Assembly (NCBI GenBank): GCA_946187325.1
Contig: CAMHQC010000005.1
Coordinates: 1-64,000, forward strand
DNA: 64,000 nucleotides
Direction of reading: 5' to 3'
Source of the DNA: an uncultured Clostridia bacterium
GTDB taxonomy: Bacteria; Bacillota; Clostridia; Oscillospirales; Acutalibacteraceae
Every line of letters begins with the position of its first letter. Position 1 is the stretch's first letter. A program made the translations under genes and the position numbers. The notes beneath the pieces are model-generated. The model was not told the DNA's origin, did not search any database, and was given only the letters and a program-made list of their open reading frames with translations. Positions 46,433 through 57,215 of the stretch are shown piece after piece.

Positions 46433-47197
46433 ATGGCGATTAAAATGAAAATTAAAGACATAATGGATTTTACCGAAACCTTCGCTCCGCTTGAGTCAGC
46501 GATGGATTTCGACAACGTCGGACTGCTTATCGGAAGCGAGGATGTTGAGGTCAAAAAAGCGGTAGTTGCTCTCGACATTACCGACGAGGTTATCGATGAA
46601 GCGCTCGAAAACGGCGCTAACCTTATAATAAGCCACCATCCCGTTATTTTTGACGCGTTAAAAAGTATTCCGAGCGGCAGTATAGTTTACCGTCTTATTC
46701 AAAACAATTTAAACGCCCTGTGTCTGCATACTAACCTCGATTTAAGCGCCGAGTTCGGAGTTAACACCTGCTTAGCCGAGGCGGTCGGCGTTAAAAACGC
46801 TGAGTTTGTCGAGGGAGAGTGTCTTTACATAGGCGAGCTCGAGGATGAGGTTTCTAACGAGCAGTTCGCTAAAAATGTAAAGGACGCGTTAAAATGCGAG
46901 GGGTTAAGATACACACTCCCCGAAAAGAGAGTTAAGAAAGTCGCTGTATGCTCGGGAAGCGGAGGAGATTTAGCTCCGCTCGCAAGCCTCAAGGGCGCGG
47001 ACGTCCTCTTAACGGGCGAGATTAAACACCATGAAATTCTCGACGCGAACAAGCTCGGAATCGCGATAATTGACGCGGGACATTTTAAAACCGAGGACAT
47101 CGTAATCACTCCGTTTACCGAAAAGCTAAACGAAAAGTTCCACGAAATCGAGTTTATACGAAGCGAAAAATGCGATGATAAAATTAAATATTTATAA
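46433..47197 (+). CDS. Nif3-like dinuclear metal centre protein (start corrected)
   Basis: 'FAPLESAMDFDNVGLLIGSEDVEVKKAVVALDIT', 'ANLIISHHPVIF', 'GSGGDL'. Confidence 0.95.
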   Translation: MAIKMKIKDIMDFTETFAPLESAMDFDNVGLLIGSEDVEVKKAVVALDITDEVIDEALENGANLIISHHPVIFDALKSIPSGSIVYRLIQNNLNALCLHTNLDLSAEFGVNTCLAEAVGVKNAEFVEGECLYIGELEDEVSNEQFAKNVKDALKCEGLRYTLPEKRVKKVAVCSGSGGDLAPLASLKGADVLLTGEIKHHEILDANKLGIAIIDAGHFKTEDIVITPFTEKLNEKFHEIEFIRSEKCDDKIKYL

Positions 47198-47413
47198 AAA
47201 TTAATGCCCCTTTAATAAGGGGTTTTAATTATGTAATAAAACATTCACGTTTATATTTCTTTTTAAGAATTTTGTAACTCTGGTTACAAGCTTTTAATTG
47301 CAATAAAGAATTATATAAACAAAATGTAAGTATTGTAAAAAAAGAATTGCAATATCTGTCATTATTTGTTATAATGTAATGTGATTAAAAGTGTAAGTAT
47401 GTAAAGGTGAAAA

Positions 47414-48079
47414 ATGCGTATTCGTAAAAAGAAATGGGCTGAACCCGAGCTTAACGCGTGCGGGTTTTATATAGCCGAGCCGAAAGCCTATAAAAACCGA
47501 TGGAAAGACTTTTTTGAAAACGATAATCCGATTATGCTTGAGGTAGGCTGCGGAAAAGGCTCGTTTGTCGGACAGATGGCTCTTTTACACCCCGAGATTA
47601 ACTTTATAGCGGTCGATATTAAGCTCGATATGCTCGGGGTTGGACGGAGGAATATCGTTAAGATGTTCTCCGAAAAAGACAGAGAAGTTAACAATATCGC
47701 GCTCGTCCGCTACAACGTCGAAATGCTCGATGAGATTATCGGCGAAAATGACGGGATAGAGAGAATTTACATCAATTTCTGTAACCCTTGGCCGAGAGAA
47801 AAACATAAAAAACGCAGGCTCACCCATCCGAGAAAGCTAAAGCTCTACAAACAGCTCCTGAAAGACGGCGACGAGATTCATTTTAAAACCGATGATGACG
47901 AGCTTTTTGAGGAGAGCTTAGATTACTTCGATAGCGAAAACTTTAAGGTAACAACCCTTACTTACGATTTACACAACAGTGAAATTAACCCCGAAACTAC
48001 CCCGATGACCGAGCACGAAAAGATGTTTTCGGACGAGGGTATAAAGATTAAATATTGTATAGCGGAAAAAAGAGATTAG
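47414..48079 (+). CDS. trmB: tRNA (guanine46-N7)-methyltransferase
   Basis: 'LEVGCGKGSFVGQMA', 'INFCNPWPREKHKKRRLTHPRKL'. Confidence 0.97.
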   Translation: MRIRKKKWAEPELNACGFYIAEPKAYKNRWKDFFENDNPIMLEVGCGKGSFVGQMALLHPEINFIAVDIKLDMLGVGRRNIVKMFSEKDREVNNIALVRYNVEMLDEIIGENDGIERIYINFCNPWPREKHKKRRLTHPRKLKLYKQLLKDGDEIHFKTDDDELFEESLDYFDSENFKVTTLTYDLHNSEINPETTPMTEHEKMFSDEGIKIKYCIAEKRD

Positions 48080-48080
48080 T

Positions 48081-49385
48081 ATGAAAAAACCGGCAGGAAT
48101 AACAGCTTTAATCCTGAGTACGATAACGCTTTTCAGCGGATGTTCGCTCGGCTTAAACGACCCCGCGCTTTTAAGCCCGCCGAAAATAACGGGCAGAGAG
48201 GCGGAGCTTGAGAACCTTATTTCTCAGACAGCGGACGGAAGCTATATGCTGAAATATCCTTTAAGCGGAGAGTTCCGCTCGGCGATAATCACCGAGGATC
48301 TCGATTCCGATAACAGGGACGAGGCTATAGCGTTTTACCGTACGGACGAAAACATTACAAATATGCTCGTTATGTACGACACCGGCGGCGAGTGGAAAAT
48401 CAGCAAGAACTTTGAGATTAATTTTACCGACGTCGACTGCGTACAGTTCGCGGACTACGATTTCGACGGCGTAGAGGAAATTTTCACAGGCTTCACCAAT
48501 TCGAACGACTCCGCCTGCGAGCTGAATATATATAACTACACACCCAAAGGTCACAAATGTGAAAAAACCGCTTTTAAAACCGAGTACTCCAGTTTTACGA
48601 CGGGAGATTACGACCGAGACGGCGGAAGCGAGATTTTAACCTTAAACCTCGACTCGAGCGAAAATGACGCTTCGGCGGTACTTTTCGATTATAATAAAAA
48701 CAAGCTTTACGCGCTCGACAGCTGCGATATGGACGCGGGCGTCGCTAAATTCGAAAACATCTCGTCGGGGCTAATTAACAAGGACACGATGGGTGTAGCG
48801 GTAGACGGACTTTTGGAAAACGGCTACAACAGCCAGATTATATACTACAACAACTCGAAGCGTTCGCTTTTAAACTACCCGATATCCACAGGCAAAAAAA
48901 GCAACTCGACTATACGCGCCGATAAAATTTACAGCGCGGACATCGACCACGACGGTTATATCGAAATTCCCGTAGTTGACAGCGAAGTTTCCAAGGCTAA
49001 GTCCGAAAACGAGACGGTTGCTCCCGTAATTAACTGGAGCTCGCTAAACACTAAGAATAACAAGCTCAGCGTAAAGGTTAAATGCGTGTCGAATTTCGAG
49101 TTCGGGTATTACTTTAAATTGCCCGAAAGCTTTTCCGATACGACTGTAACTACTCTTTCCGAAAATAACAAGACGATGAAAATCTACTCGAAAAAGTCGA
49201 ACACAGCCGATAAGCTCATCGCTTCGTTTAAGATTTTCGACGTGGGAACCGCGAGCGACGAGATGAGCGGTTATTCGACCTTAGAGAGTTATAACCAGTA
49301 TATTTACGCGTACAAAATCGAAAAAAATCCCCCGATAAGCATAAGCGGGGAAACATTAAAAGAAAACTTTGCGCTTAACGAATAA
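48081..49385 (+). CDS. Lipoprotein with FG-GAP/VCBS-like repeats
   Basis: Lipobox LFSGC; Asp-rich repeats 'DLDSDNRDEAIAF', 'DYDFDGVEEIFTG', 'DYDRDGGSEILTL', 'DIDHDGYIEIPV'. Confidence 0.7.
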   Translation: MKKPAGITALILSTITLFSGCSLGLNDPALLSPPKITGREAELENLISQTADGSYMLKYPLSGEFRSAIITEDLDSDNRDEAIAFYRTDENITNMLVMYDTGGEWKISKNFEINFTDVDCVQFADYDFDGVEEIFTGFTNSNDSACELNIYNYTPKGHKCEKTAFKTEYSSFTTGDYDRDGGSEILTLNLDSSENDASAVLFDYNKNKLYALDSCDMDAGVAKFENISSGLINKDTMGVAVDGLLENGYNSQIIYYNNSKRSLLNYPISTGKKSNSTIRADKIYSADIDHDGYIEIPVVDSEVSKAKSENETVAPVINWSSLNTKNNKLSVKVKCVSNFEFGYYFKLPESFSDTTVTTLSENNKTMKIYSKKSNTADKLIASFKIFDVGTASDEMSGYSTLESYNQYIYAYKIEKNPPISISGETLKENFALNE

Positions 49386-49427
49386 GCGTTTAATATTGAA
49401 GTTTATAATTAACGGAGGTTAAAAACT

Positions 49428-50132
49428 ATGAAAAAGGTACTTGTTTGCGAGGATGAATCCGCTATCCGCGACTTTGTCGTAATTAACCTGCAACGTGCCG
49501 GATATGAGGTTGTCGAAGCTGACAGCGGCGAAGCCGCTTTGAAGCGTTACGATGAAAACGGCGGAGATTTCGACGTCGCTATCTTGGACGTAATGCTCCC
49601 CGGAATCGACGGCTTCCAGGTTTGTAAGGAACTAAGAAACAAAAACGGCGGTCTCGGAATTATTATGCTTTCCGCGAAAACTCAGGAGATGGACAAGGTT
49701 ACGGGACTTATGCTCGGAGCCGACGACTATGTGACTAAGCCGTTCTCTCCCTCGGAGCTTTTGGCGAGAGTGGATTCGCTTCACCGCAGAGTTTCGCTCG
49801 CTCAGGCTAACGCCGAGAACAACTTTAAGGAGGAGCTTCATTCGGGAGACTTTACCCTCAATTTAAGAAACCGCGCGCTTCTTAAAAACGGCGAGGTTAT
49901 CGAGCTTACTCAGGTAGAGTTTCAGATTATGGAATACTTCTTCTCTAACCCGGGCGAGACCTTAGACCGTACTGATATTCTCAGTCACGTTTGGGGCGAC
50001 GCTTATGTCGGCGAGGAAAAAATCGTTGACGTTAATATCAGGCGTCTCAGAATGAAGGTTGAGGACGAGCCGTCTAACCCGAAGTATATCGTTACTGTAT
50101 GGGGACTCGGCTATAAATGGGATGCTAACTAA
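49428..50132 (+). CDS. OmpR/PhoB-family response regulator
   Basis: 'KKVLVCEDESAIRDFV', 'DVMLPGIDGFQVC', 'ADDYVTKPFSPSELLAR', winged-helix C-terminus. Confidence 0.97.
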   Translation: MKKVLVCEDESAIRDFVVINLQRAGYEVVEADSGEAALKRYDENGGDFDVAILDVMLPGIDGFQVCKELRNKNGGLGIIMLSAKTQEMDKVTGLMLGADDYVTKPFSPSELLARVDSLHRRVSLAQANAENNFKEELHSGDFTLNLRNRALLKNGEVIELTQVEFQIMEYFFSNPGETLDRTDILSHVWGDAYVGEEKIVDVNIRRLRMKVEDEPSNPKYIVTVWGLGYKWDAN

Positions 50133-50169
50133 TTTATTATACAGAGATTAAAAAGGAGGCAAAAAGACT

Positions 50170-51612
50170 TTGTTTAAGGGTATTACCAGACGATGGGTAT
50201 TCAGCACAATGCTGCTTATAGTTCTGATAATAATTCTGATTGTTACAGGTCTTATTTACGGAACTGCCTACCTTTTTAACAGCGAGGTTGAAAGGACTTT
50301 AACCACCGCGGGCACAGAGCTTACGTCCGTTTTCGAAAACTACGAGACGGATAACTCCTCGTCGTTCTCGTCGGGAGCTTCGAGTTATATTGAAAACTTC
50401 CGACATAAAGAACAGATGGAGGTTATGGCGGTAAACTCCTCGGGCAGAATCGTGCTCACATCGACGGGTTTTTCCTACGACGAAAACGAGGATGTTAAGG
50501 ATTTCGAAGCGGCTAAAAATAACGGCAAGGGTTACACCTTCAGAAATACCAACACCGCTTCAGGCGAACCCGTTACAAGCTATATCCGTATTATCACAAA
50601 CCATAACGGAAGCGCCGTGGGAGCCGTGAGGTATGTTGTTTCAACCGCTAACGTAAATAACCGCATTGTAATCATTACCGCGATAATTATTTTCGCGGGA
50701 CTTGCGGTACTTTTTATCGTTATATTCTCGAGCTCGTATTTTATACGCTCAATCGTAACTCCCGTAAGGGAACTCAGCGAAACGGCGAATAAAATCGCGC
50801 ACGGAGATTTCAGCACAAAGATTGAAAAAAGATATAACGACGAAATCGGCGACCTCTGCGACGCTATTACCGATATGGCGAAGGATTTAGAGGCTACCGA
50901 ACAGATGAAAAACGACTTTATCTCGCGAGTATCGCACGAGCTGAGAACTCCGCTTACCGCCATTAAGGGCTGGGCGGAAACTATGCAGATTTCGGGCAGA
51001 AAAAAGCTCGACCGAAGAACCTTCGACAAGGGTATGGACGTAATTATTAAGGAAAGCGGTCGTCTTACGGGAATTGTTGAGGAACTTTTGGACTTCTCGC
51101 GTATTCAGACGGGAAGAATGGTGCTTATTAACGAAAAACTCGATATACTCGCCGAACTCGACGAGGTAATCTATATGCTTAAAGACCGCGCCGTGAACGA
51201 GAATAAACATCTTATTTACGACGAGCCTGTAGAGATTTTCCCGCCCGTTTACGGCGACAGAAACAGGCTTAAACAGGTCTTTATCAACGTAATCGACAAC
51301 GCTCTAAAATACACTCCCGAGGACGGAGTTGTAGCTATAGAGATAAAATACGATAAAAAAACCGACGCGGATAATATTATAATAACTATTACGGACACGG
51401 GATGCGGTATTCCCGCCGAGGATTTACCCAAGGTTAAGGAGAAATTCTATAAAGCCAACCAAAAGGTAAACGGCTCTGGAATCGGCCTCGCGGTCGCGGA
51501 CGAAATTGTACAGCTCCACAAAGGCAAGCTCGATATTGAGTCGGGCGTAGGCGTCGGAACTACGGTAACAATTACTCTCCCTATTTTATCGGAAAATAAG
51601 GAGTCAAAATAG
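50170..51612 (+). CDS. HAMP-domain sensor histidine kinase
   Basis: Two TM segments, HAMP, 'FISRVSHELRTPLTAIKGWAE', 'DTGCGIPAEDLPKV'; TTG start after GGAGG. Confidence 0.97.
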   Translation: MFKGITRRWVFSTMLLIVLIIILIVTGLIYGTAYLFNSEVERTLTTAGTELTSVFENYETDNSSSFSSGASSYIENFRHKEQMEVMAVNSSGRIVLTSTGFSYDENEDVKDFEAAKNNGKGYTFRNTNTASGEPVTSYIRIITNHNGSAVGAVRYVVSTANVNNRIVIITAIIIFAGLAVLFIVIFSSSYFIRSIVTPVRELSETANKIAHGDFSTKIEKRYNDEIGDLCDAITDMAKDLEATEQMKNDFISRVSHELRTPLTAIKGWAETMQISGRKKLDRRTFDKGMDVIIKESGRLTGIVEELLDFSRIQTGRMVLINEKLDILAELDEVIYMLKDRAVNENKHLIYDEPVEIFPPVYGDRNRLKQVFINVIDNALKYTPEDGVVAIEIKYDKKTDADNIIITITDTGCGIPAEDLPKVKEKFYKANQKVNGSGIGLAVADEIVQLHKGKLDIESGVGVGTTVTITLPILSENKESK

Positions 51613-51624
51613 ACAGGTGATTTT

Positions 51625-52617
51625 ATGAGTAAAAACGAGACAAAAAAGATTACTTCAATCGGCGGAAGCGCGCTGATTGAGGGAATTATGATGCGCGGGC
51701 CTAAGAAAAGCACCGTCGCGGTACGTACTCCGAACAGCGAAATTTATACGGAGGACGTTGATATTAAATTTTTAAGCCAGTCGAGTAAATTCTGGCGCTT
51801 GCCCTTTATAAGAGGCGTTTCGGGTATGATTGACTCGATGCGTTTAAGTTATAAAAGCCTTATGATTTCGGCCAACAAGGCGATGGAGGGTATCGACGAG
51901 GACGAGGAAGAAAAAGAGCCCGGTAAGTTTGAAAAGTGGCTCACCGAAAAATTCGGCGACAAAATTATGAAAATCCTTATGGTATTTTCGAGCTTAATCG
52001 GCGTAGCCTTGGCGGTACTTCTGTTCTTCTTTTTACCGACTTGGATTTTCGGATTACTCGGATTAGCGTTCCCCGCGTTAAACGGCGGAGCTAACGAGTC
52101 TATAGCTTTCTGGCAGTCGGTTATTGAGGGTATCTTAAAAATAGCGATCTTTATTTCTTATATCCTCATTGTATCTATGACGCCGGATATGAAGCGTGTT
52201 TTCCAGTATCACGGCGCGGAGCATAAGACGATTTTCTGTTACGAAAAGGAACTCGAGCTCACTCCCGAAAACGTTATGAAACAAAGACGTTTCCACCCGA
52301 GATGCGGCACAAGCTTTATACTTCTTATGCTTTTAGTCGGTATTATTATCGGTCTGTTCATTCCTAAGGGAGTATTTTTAAGACCGCTTATAAAGATACT
52401 GCTTCTGCCCGTTACTATGGGTATCGGCTATGAGCTTATAAAATTCTGCGGTAAGCACGATAATATTTTAACTAGAATTATCGCCGCTCCGGGACTTTGG
52501 GCTCAGAGAATCACCACCAAAGAACCCGACGAGAAGATGTGTGAGGTCGCTATCAAGGCTATTGAGGCCGTTATCCCCGACGACGGCTCGGATATTGTGA
52601 AAAATGGTTGCTGTTAA
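51625..52617 (+). CDS. DUF1385 domain membrane protein
   Basis: 'IGGSALIEGIMMRGPKKSTVAVRT', 'YHGAEHKTIFCYE', 'RFHPRCGTSF'. Confidence 0.93.
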   Translation: MSKNETKKITSIGGSALIEGIMMRGPKKSTVAVRTPNSEIYTEDVDIKFLSQSSKFWRLPFIRGVSGMIDSMRLSYKSLMISANKAMEGIDEDEEEKEPGKFEKWLTEKFGDKIMKILMVFSSLIGVALAVLLFFFLPTWIFGLLGLAFPALNGGANESIAFWQSVIEGILKIAIFISYILIVSMTPDMKRVFQYHGAEHKTIFCYEKELELTPENVMKQRRFHPRCGTSFILLMLLVGIIIGLFIPKGVFLRPLIKILLLPVTMGIGYELIKFCGKHDNILTRIIAAPGLWAQRITTKEPDEKMCEVAIKAIEAVIPDDGSDIVKNGCC

Positions 52618-53446
52618 GTTTTTATATAATAAAGCTAAAGAGGAATTAGATAAGGCAGGAATTTCGGATCCTGCCTTTAATTCTATGTGCTTAATCGAAA
52701 AGGTTTTTAATGTAAATAAGGCTCAGCTTATGGCGGAAAACATAACCTCCGACGATAAAAAGGGCGCGGAGTTCTTAACCCTTTTAGGACGCAGGCTGAG
52801 CGGAGAGCCGTTGCAGTACATTCTCGGGGAATGGGAGTTTTACGGCTATAAATTCAAGGTAGGTAAAGGCGTTTTAATCCCGAGGGATGATACGGAAGTT
52901 CTGTTAAGGCTTTCGCTCGACTTCTTAAAAGATAAACAGAACGCTCGGGTCTTGGACTTATGCTCGGGAAGCGGAGCGTTAGCGGTAGCTATAGCTAAAG
53001 AAACCGACGCCGAGGTTTACGCGCTCGAAAAATCCGCCGAAGCCCTCCCCTATCTCTGCGAAAATATCAACATAAACAAGGCAAACATCGAGGTAATCGC
53101 GGGTGATGTATTCCGCTGCGCGGACGAGTTTATGGATAAAAGCTTTGACCTGATTATCTCTAACCCGCCGTACATTATCACCGATGAGATTGATACTCTC
53201 CAAACGGAAATTTCGTTCGAGCCGAAAACCGCGCTCGACGGCGGAGCTGACGGACTTAAATTTTACCGCGGTATTATTAAGGACTACGCCTCTAAGCTAA
53301 AGAGCGGCGGAATGATGGCTTTTGAAATCGGCGAGGGGCAGTTCGAGGACGTTAAAACCCTTATGGAGAACGCAAAAGTGAATAATATAGACTACAAACT
53401 CGATTTAGGCGGTATTCAGAGGGTAGTTTATGGGACAGTAGACTGA
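52604..53446 (+). CDS. prmC: Release factor glutamine methyltransferase
   Basis: 'QYILGEWEFYGYKFKVGKGVLIPRDDTEVLL', 'NPPYI'. Confidence 0.96.
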   Translation: MVAVKFLYNKAKEELDKAGISDPAFNSMCLIEKVFNVNKAQLMAENITSDDKKGAEFLTLLGRRLSGEPLQYILGEWEFYGYKFKVGKGVLIPRDDTEVLLRLSLDFLKDKQNARVLDLCSGSGALAVAIAKETDAEVYALEKSAEALPYLCENININKANIEVIAGDVFRCADEFMDKSFDLIISNPPYIITDEIDTLQTEISFEPKTALDGGADGLKFYRGIIKDYASKLKSGGMMAFEIGEGQFEDVKTLMENAKVNNIDYKLDLGGIQRVVYGTVD

Positions 53447-53564
53447 ATTTAGAAAATTTGTTCGAACTTTTTAACGCTTTTATATTGATTTTTTTAACTC
53501 TATAATTTATAATTGTATAGTAAGTTTTATAGATATAATATTGATAAAAACGGAGGTAATGAAA

Positions 53565-54662
53565 ATGGCAGTTGATAAGGCTAAAGCTCTTGAAACAGCG
53601 ATGACTCAAATTGAAAAGCAATTCGGCAAGGGCGCGGTAATGCGCTTAGGTCAAAACCAGCATATGGCGGTAGACCATATTTCTACAGGTTCGCTCTCAC
53701 TCGATATAGCCCTCGGTATCGGAGGACTTCCCAGAGGAAGAATCGTAGAGATTTACGGCCCCGAATCCTCGGGTAAAACTACTCTTTCGCTCCATTGTAT
53801 CGCTGAGGGTCAAAAAAACGGAGGTAACGTCGCGTTTATCGACGTTGAGCACGCTTTGGATCCCGTTTACGCTCAGGCTTTAGGCGTAGATATAGACTCT
53901 CTGTTAGTTTCTCAGCCTGACACAGGCGAGGACGCGCTCGAAATCGCCGAGGCGCTTATAAGAAGCGGAGCTATCGACGTTATCGTAGTTGACTCGGTAG
54001 CGGCTCTCGTTCCGAAGGCTGAAATAGAGGGCGAGATGGGCGACAGCCACGTAGGACTTCACGCCAGACTTATGTCGCAGGCTTTAAGAAAGCTTGCGGG
54101 CGCTATCAACAAGAGCAACTGCGTAGCCATCTTTATCAACCAGCTTCGTGAGAAGGTCGGAGTAATCTACGGCAACCCCGAGGTTACAACAGGCGGACGC
54201 GCGCTTAAATTCTACTCCTCCGTTCGTATAGACGTCAGACGTATCGAAACTCTTAAACAGAACGGCGAGATGATAGGTAACCGCACAAGAGCTAAGGTCG
54301 TTAAGAACAAAATCGCTCCTCCGTTTAAGGAAGCGGAGTTCGATATTATGTACGGTCAGGGTATCAGCCGTATCGGCGAGCTGGTGGATTTATCCGTTAA
54401 GGCGGACGTTATTCAGAAAGCGGGCGCGTGGTTCAGCTATAACGGCGAGCGTTTAGGCCAGGGCAGAGAGAACGTTAAGGACTTACTCCTAAACAACCCC
54501 GAACTCGCCGAAAAAATCGAGAAAGACCTTTGGGATAATATAGACAAGCTCAGCCCCAAGAAAAAGGCGGCTCCCAAGGCTAAAGCCGTAGCGGTTAAGG
54601 AAGAAGCGAAGCCCGCGGCTAAATCCAAAAAAGCTAATATAGACGTATTAGTTGAAGACTGA
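53565..54662 (+). CDS. recA: Recombinase RecA (start corrected)
   Basis: '[12 protein letters not shown]', '[15 protein letters not shown]', '[20 protein letters not shown]'. Confidence 0.99.
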   Translation: MAVDKAKALETAMTQIEKQFGKGAVMRLGQNQHMAVDHISTGSLSLDIALGIGGLPRGRIVEIYGPESSGKTTLSLHCIAEGQKNGGNVAFIDVEHALDPVYAQALGVDIDSLLVSQPDTGEDALEIAEALIRSGAIDVIVVDSVAALVPKAEIEGEMGDSHVGLHARLMSQALRKLAGAINKSNCVAIFINQLREKVGVIYGNPEVTTGGRALKFYSSVRIDVRRIETLKQNGEMIGNRTRAKVVKNKIAPPFKEAEFDIMYGQGISRIGELVDLSVKADVIQKAGAWFSYNGERLGQGRENVKDLLLNNPELAEKIEKDLWDNIDKLSPKKKAAPKAKAVAVKEEAKPAAKSKKANIDVLVED

Positions 54663-55276
54663 TGACTATTACAGACATCGTTCCTAAACGAAAGAAGCTC
54701 TCCGCCATTTATATCGACGGAGAGTATGCTGTTAAAATAGACACCGAAACCATTATCGCGAGCAATTTTTCGGTCGGAAGCGAGATTACGGACGAACAGC
54801 TAAAGGAGCTTATCGACAGCTCCGAGGAAAAGCGCGCCAAGGAAAAGGCGCTTTGGCTTTTATCCTCCCGCGACCACAGCAAACGAGAGCTTGAAACTAA
54901 AATCCGCAGAACAGCAACCGCCGGCTCGGCTAAAAAAGCGGTCGAGCGTATGGAGGAACTCGGGCTTGTGGATGACGAAAAATTTGCCAGGCGTTATGCC
55001 GAGGAACTTATAAACGTCAAGCACTTATCCGTGCGCACAGCTAAGTACAAGCTTACCGAAAAGGGTATCGACAAGGACTTAGCCGACGAGATTTTAGAGG
55101 AGCTCGACCCCGACCCGAGAGAGCATATCGAAATCCTTATTCAGAGAAAATACGAAAAAAATCTTTTGGATGAAAAAGGCAGGCGCAAAGCCGTTGCCGC
55201 CCTGCAAAGAATGGGGTATTCGTGGGGCGATATCAGAGCGGTAATGAGTAATTATTTTGAGGACGAATACATATGA
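54662..55276 (+). CDS. recX: Regulatory protein RecX
   Basis: 'LLSSRDHSKRELETKI', 'LVDDEKFARRYAEELI'; directly after recA. Confidence 0.95.
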   Translation: MTITDIVPKRKKLSAIYIDGEYAVKIDTETIIASNFSVGSEITDEQLKELIDSSEEKRAKEKALWLLSSRDHSKRELETKIRRTATAGSAKKAVERMEELGLVDDEKFARRYAEELINVKHLSVRTAKYKLTEKGIDKDLADEILEELDPDPREHIEILIQRKYEKNLLDEKGRRKAVAALQRMGYSWGDIRAVMSNYFEDEYI

Positions 55277-56601
55277 AATACAAAGTGGGTATAGTATCAT
55301 TAGGCTGCGCCAAAAATCAGGTAGACGCCGAGATGCTGCTTGCGAAACTAAATAAAAAAGATTTTGAGATAGTCGAGGACGTCGCTATGTCCGACGCCGC
55401 GATTATAAACACCTGCGCGTTTATCGAACCCGCCAAGCAGGAGAGTATCGAGGAAATTCTCGAGCTCGCCAAGCTGAAAGCCGAGGGACAGATTAAATGT
55501 CTTATCGTTACGGGTTGTTTAGCCGAGCGTTACCAAGAGGATGTTATGAAGCAGATGCCTGAAATCGACGCTTGCGTCGGTATAGGCGCTAACGATAAAA
55601 TCGCCGAGATTATAAAAAAAGCTTTGCTCGGCGAAAAGCAGGAAATATTCCCGCCTAAAGAGGAACTCGAGCTTGAGGGCGAGAGAATCCAGAGTACGCC
55701 CCGCCACTACGCTTATCTTAAAATAGCGGACGGTTGCGATAATCACTGCACCTACTGCGCTATTCCGATGATAAGAGGCAGATACCGAAGCCGTAAAATA
55801 GAGGACTTGGTAAAGGAAGCGAATTGGCTCGCCGAGGGCGGAGTTAAGGAACTTATAGTAATAGCTCAGGACACCTCGTATTACGGAACCGACATTTACG
55901 GAAAAGCGGAGCTTCCCAAGCTGTTAAGGGAACTGTGTAAGGTCGATGGCTTAAAGTGGATACGCGTGCTTTACTGCTATCCCGAACGCATTACCGACGA
56001 GCTTATCGACACTATAGCGAATGAGGATAAAATCGTAAAATACCTCGATTTACCGCTACAGCATTGTAATAAAGAACTCCTGAAGGTTATGAACCGCAAG
56101 GGCAGTTACGATGAGCTTTCGGCGCTTATTAAAAAGCTCAGAGACAGAATACCTAACCTCACCCTGCGCTCGACGTTTATAACAGGCTTCCCAGGAGAGA
56201 CCGAGGAACAGTTCGAGGAGCTTTCGAGGTTCGTAGACGAAATCAAGTTCAATCGTATGGGATGTTTCCCCTATTCTCAGGAGGAAGATACTCCCGCGGC
56301 GAAGCTTCCCGACCAGATTGACGAGGATGTAAAGCAAAAGCGCGCCGAGATTATTTTTGAGCAGCAGCAGGCGATTATGGAGAATTACGCCGAGCAGTCT
56401 ATCGGAAGCGAGGTCGAGGTACTGGTAGAGGGATTCGACCGCTACGCCGAGTGTTATTTCGGAAGAACCGCGGGCGATTGTCCCGAGGTTGACGGAAACG
56501 TATTCTTTACAGCCGATAAAGCTAAGCCCGCCGCGGGAAGCTTCGTAAGGGTTAAAATTACCGATTTTCTCGGGATTGACCCTGTCGGCGAAATGATATA
56601 G
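55273..56601 (+). CDS. rimO: Ribosomal protein S12 methylthiotransferase RimO
   Basis: 'VSLGCAKNQVDAEMLL', radical SAM 'CDNHCTYCAIP', TRAM domain. Confidence 0.97.
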   Translation: MKYKVGIVSLGCAKNQVDAEMLLAKLNKKDFEIVEDVAMSDAAIINTCAFIEPAKQESIEEILELAKLKAEGQIKCLIVTGCLAERYQEDVMKQMPEIDACVGIGANDKIAEIIKKALLGEKQEIFPPKEELELEGERIQSTPRHYAYLKIADGCDNHCTYCAIPMIRGRYRSRKIEDLVKEANWLAEGGVKELIVIAQDTSYYGTDIYGKAELPKLLRELCKVDGLKWIRVLYCYPERITDELIDTIANEDKIVKYLDLPLQHCNKELLKVMNRKGSYDELSALIKKLRDRIPNLTLRSTFITGFPGETEEQFEELSRFVDEIKFNRMGCFPYSQEEDTPAAKLPDQIDEDVKQKRAEIIFEQQQAIMENYAEQSIGSEVEVLVEGFDRYAECYFGRTAGDCPEVDGNVFFTADKAKPAAGSFVRVKITDFLGIDPVGEMI

Positions 56602-56616
56602 AGAAAGAATGATTTA

Positions 56617-57204
56617 ATGAATTTACCCAATAAACTTACAATTTTACGAATTGTACTCGTTCCGTTTTTTATCGCGGCGATTCTTATAGATTTTCCGTTT
56701 CACTACTTAGCGGCGCTCGCTGTTTTCGGAGCGGCGAGCTTGACCGATATGTTCGACGGAAAAATCGCCCGCAGGCGAAACCTTGTCACTAATTTCGGAA
56801 AATTCAGCGATCCCTTAGCGGATAAAATACTCGTGCTTTCGGCGCTTGTGTGCTTTATTCAGGCGGGGCTGTGCGACGCTATTCTCGTGATAGTAGTGCT
56901 GTTCAGGGAATTTACCGTGACGTCGATCAGGCTTGTCGCAGCGAGCGAGGGAAAAGTTGTAGCCGCGAATATTTGGGGTAAGGTTAAGACTGTTACCCAG
57001 ATAACCGCTATAATTATTATTTTTGCGTTGCAGATTACGCTCGATATATTAAAAACGGTACCGATAAACAGCGCGTTAATATCTAATCTCAGCTTTATAT
57101 TCTATATTATCGGTGAAATCGCGCTGTGGATTTCTACGGTATTCTGTATAATCTCGGGCGTTATTTACCTAAATGACAACAAAGATTTTATAAGTATGGA
57201 ATAG
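56617..57204 (+). CDS. pgsA: CDP-diacylglycerol-glycerol-3-phosphate 3-phosphatidyltransferase
   Basis: 'NLPNKLTILRIVLVPFF', 'SLTDMFDGKIARRRNLVTNFGKFSDPLADK'. Confidence 0.96.
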   Translation: MNLPNKLTILRIVLVPFFIAAILIDFPFHYLAALAVFGAASLTDMFDGKIARRRNLVTNFGKFSDPLADKILVLSALVCFIQAGLCDAILVIVVLFREFTVTSIRLVAASEGKVVAANIWGKVKTVTQITAIIIIFALQITLDILKTVPINSALISNLSFIFYIIGEIALWISTVFCIISGVIYLNDNKDFISME

Positions 57205-57215
57205 ATATCGGAAGG

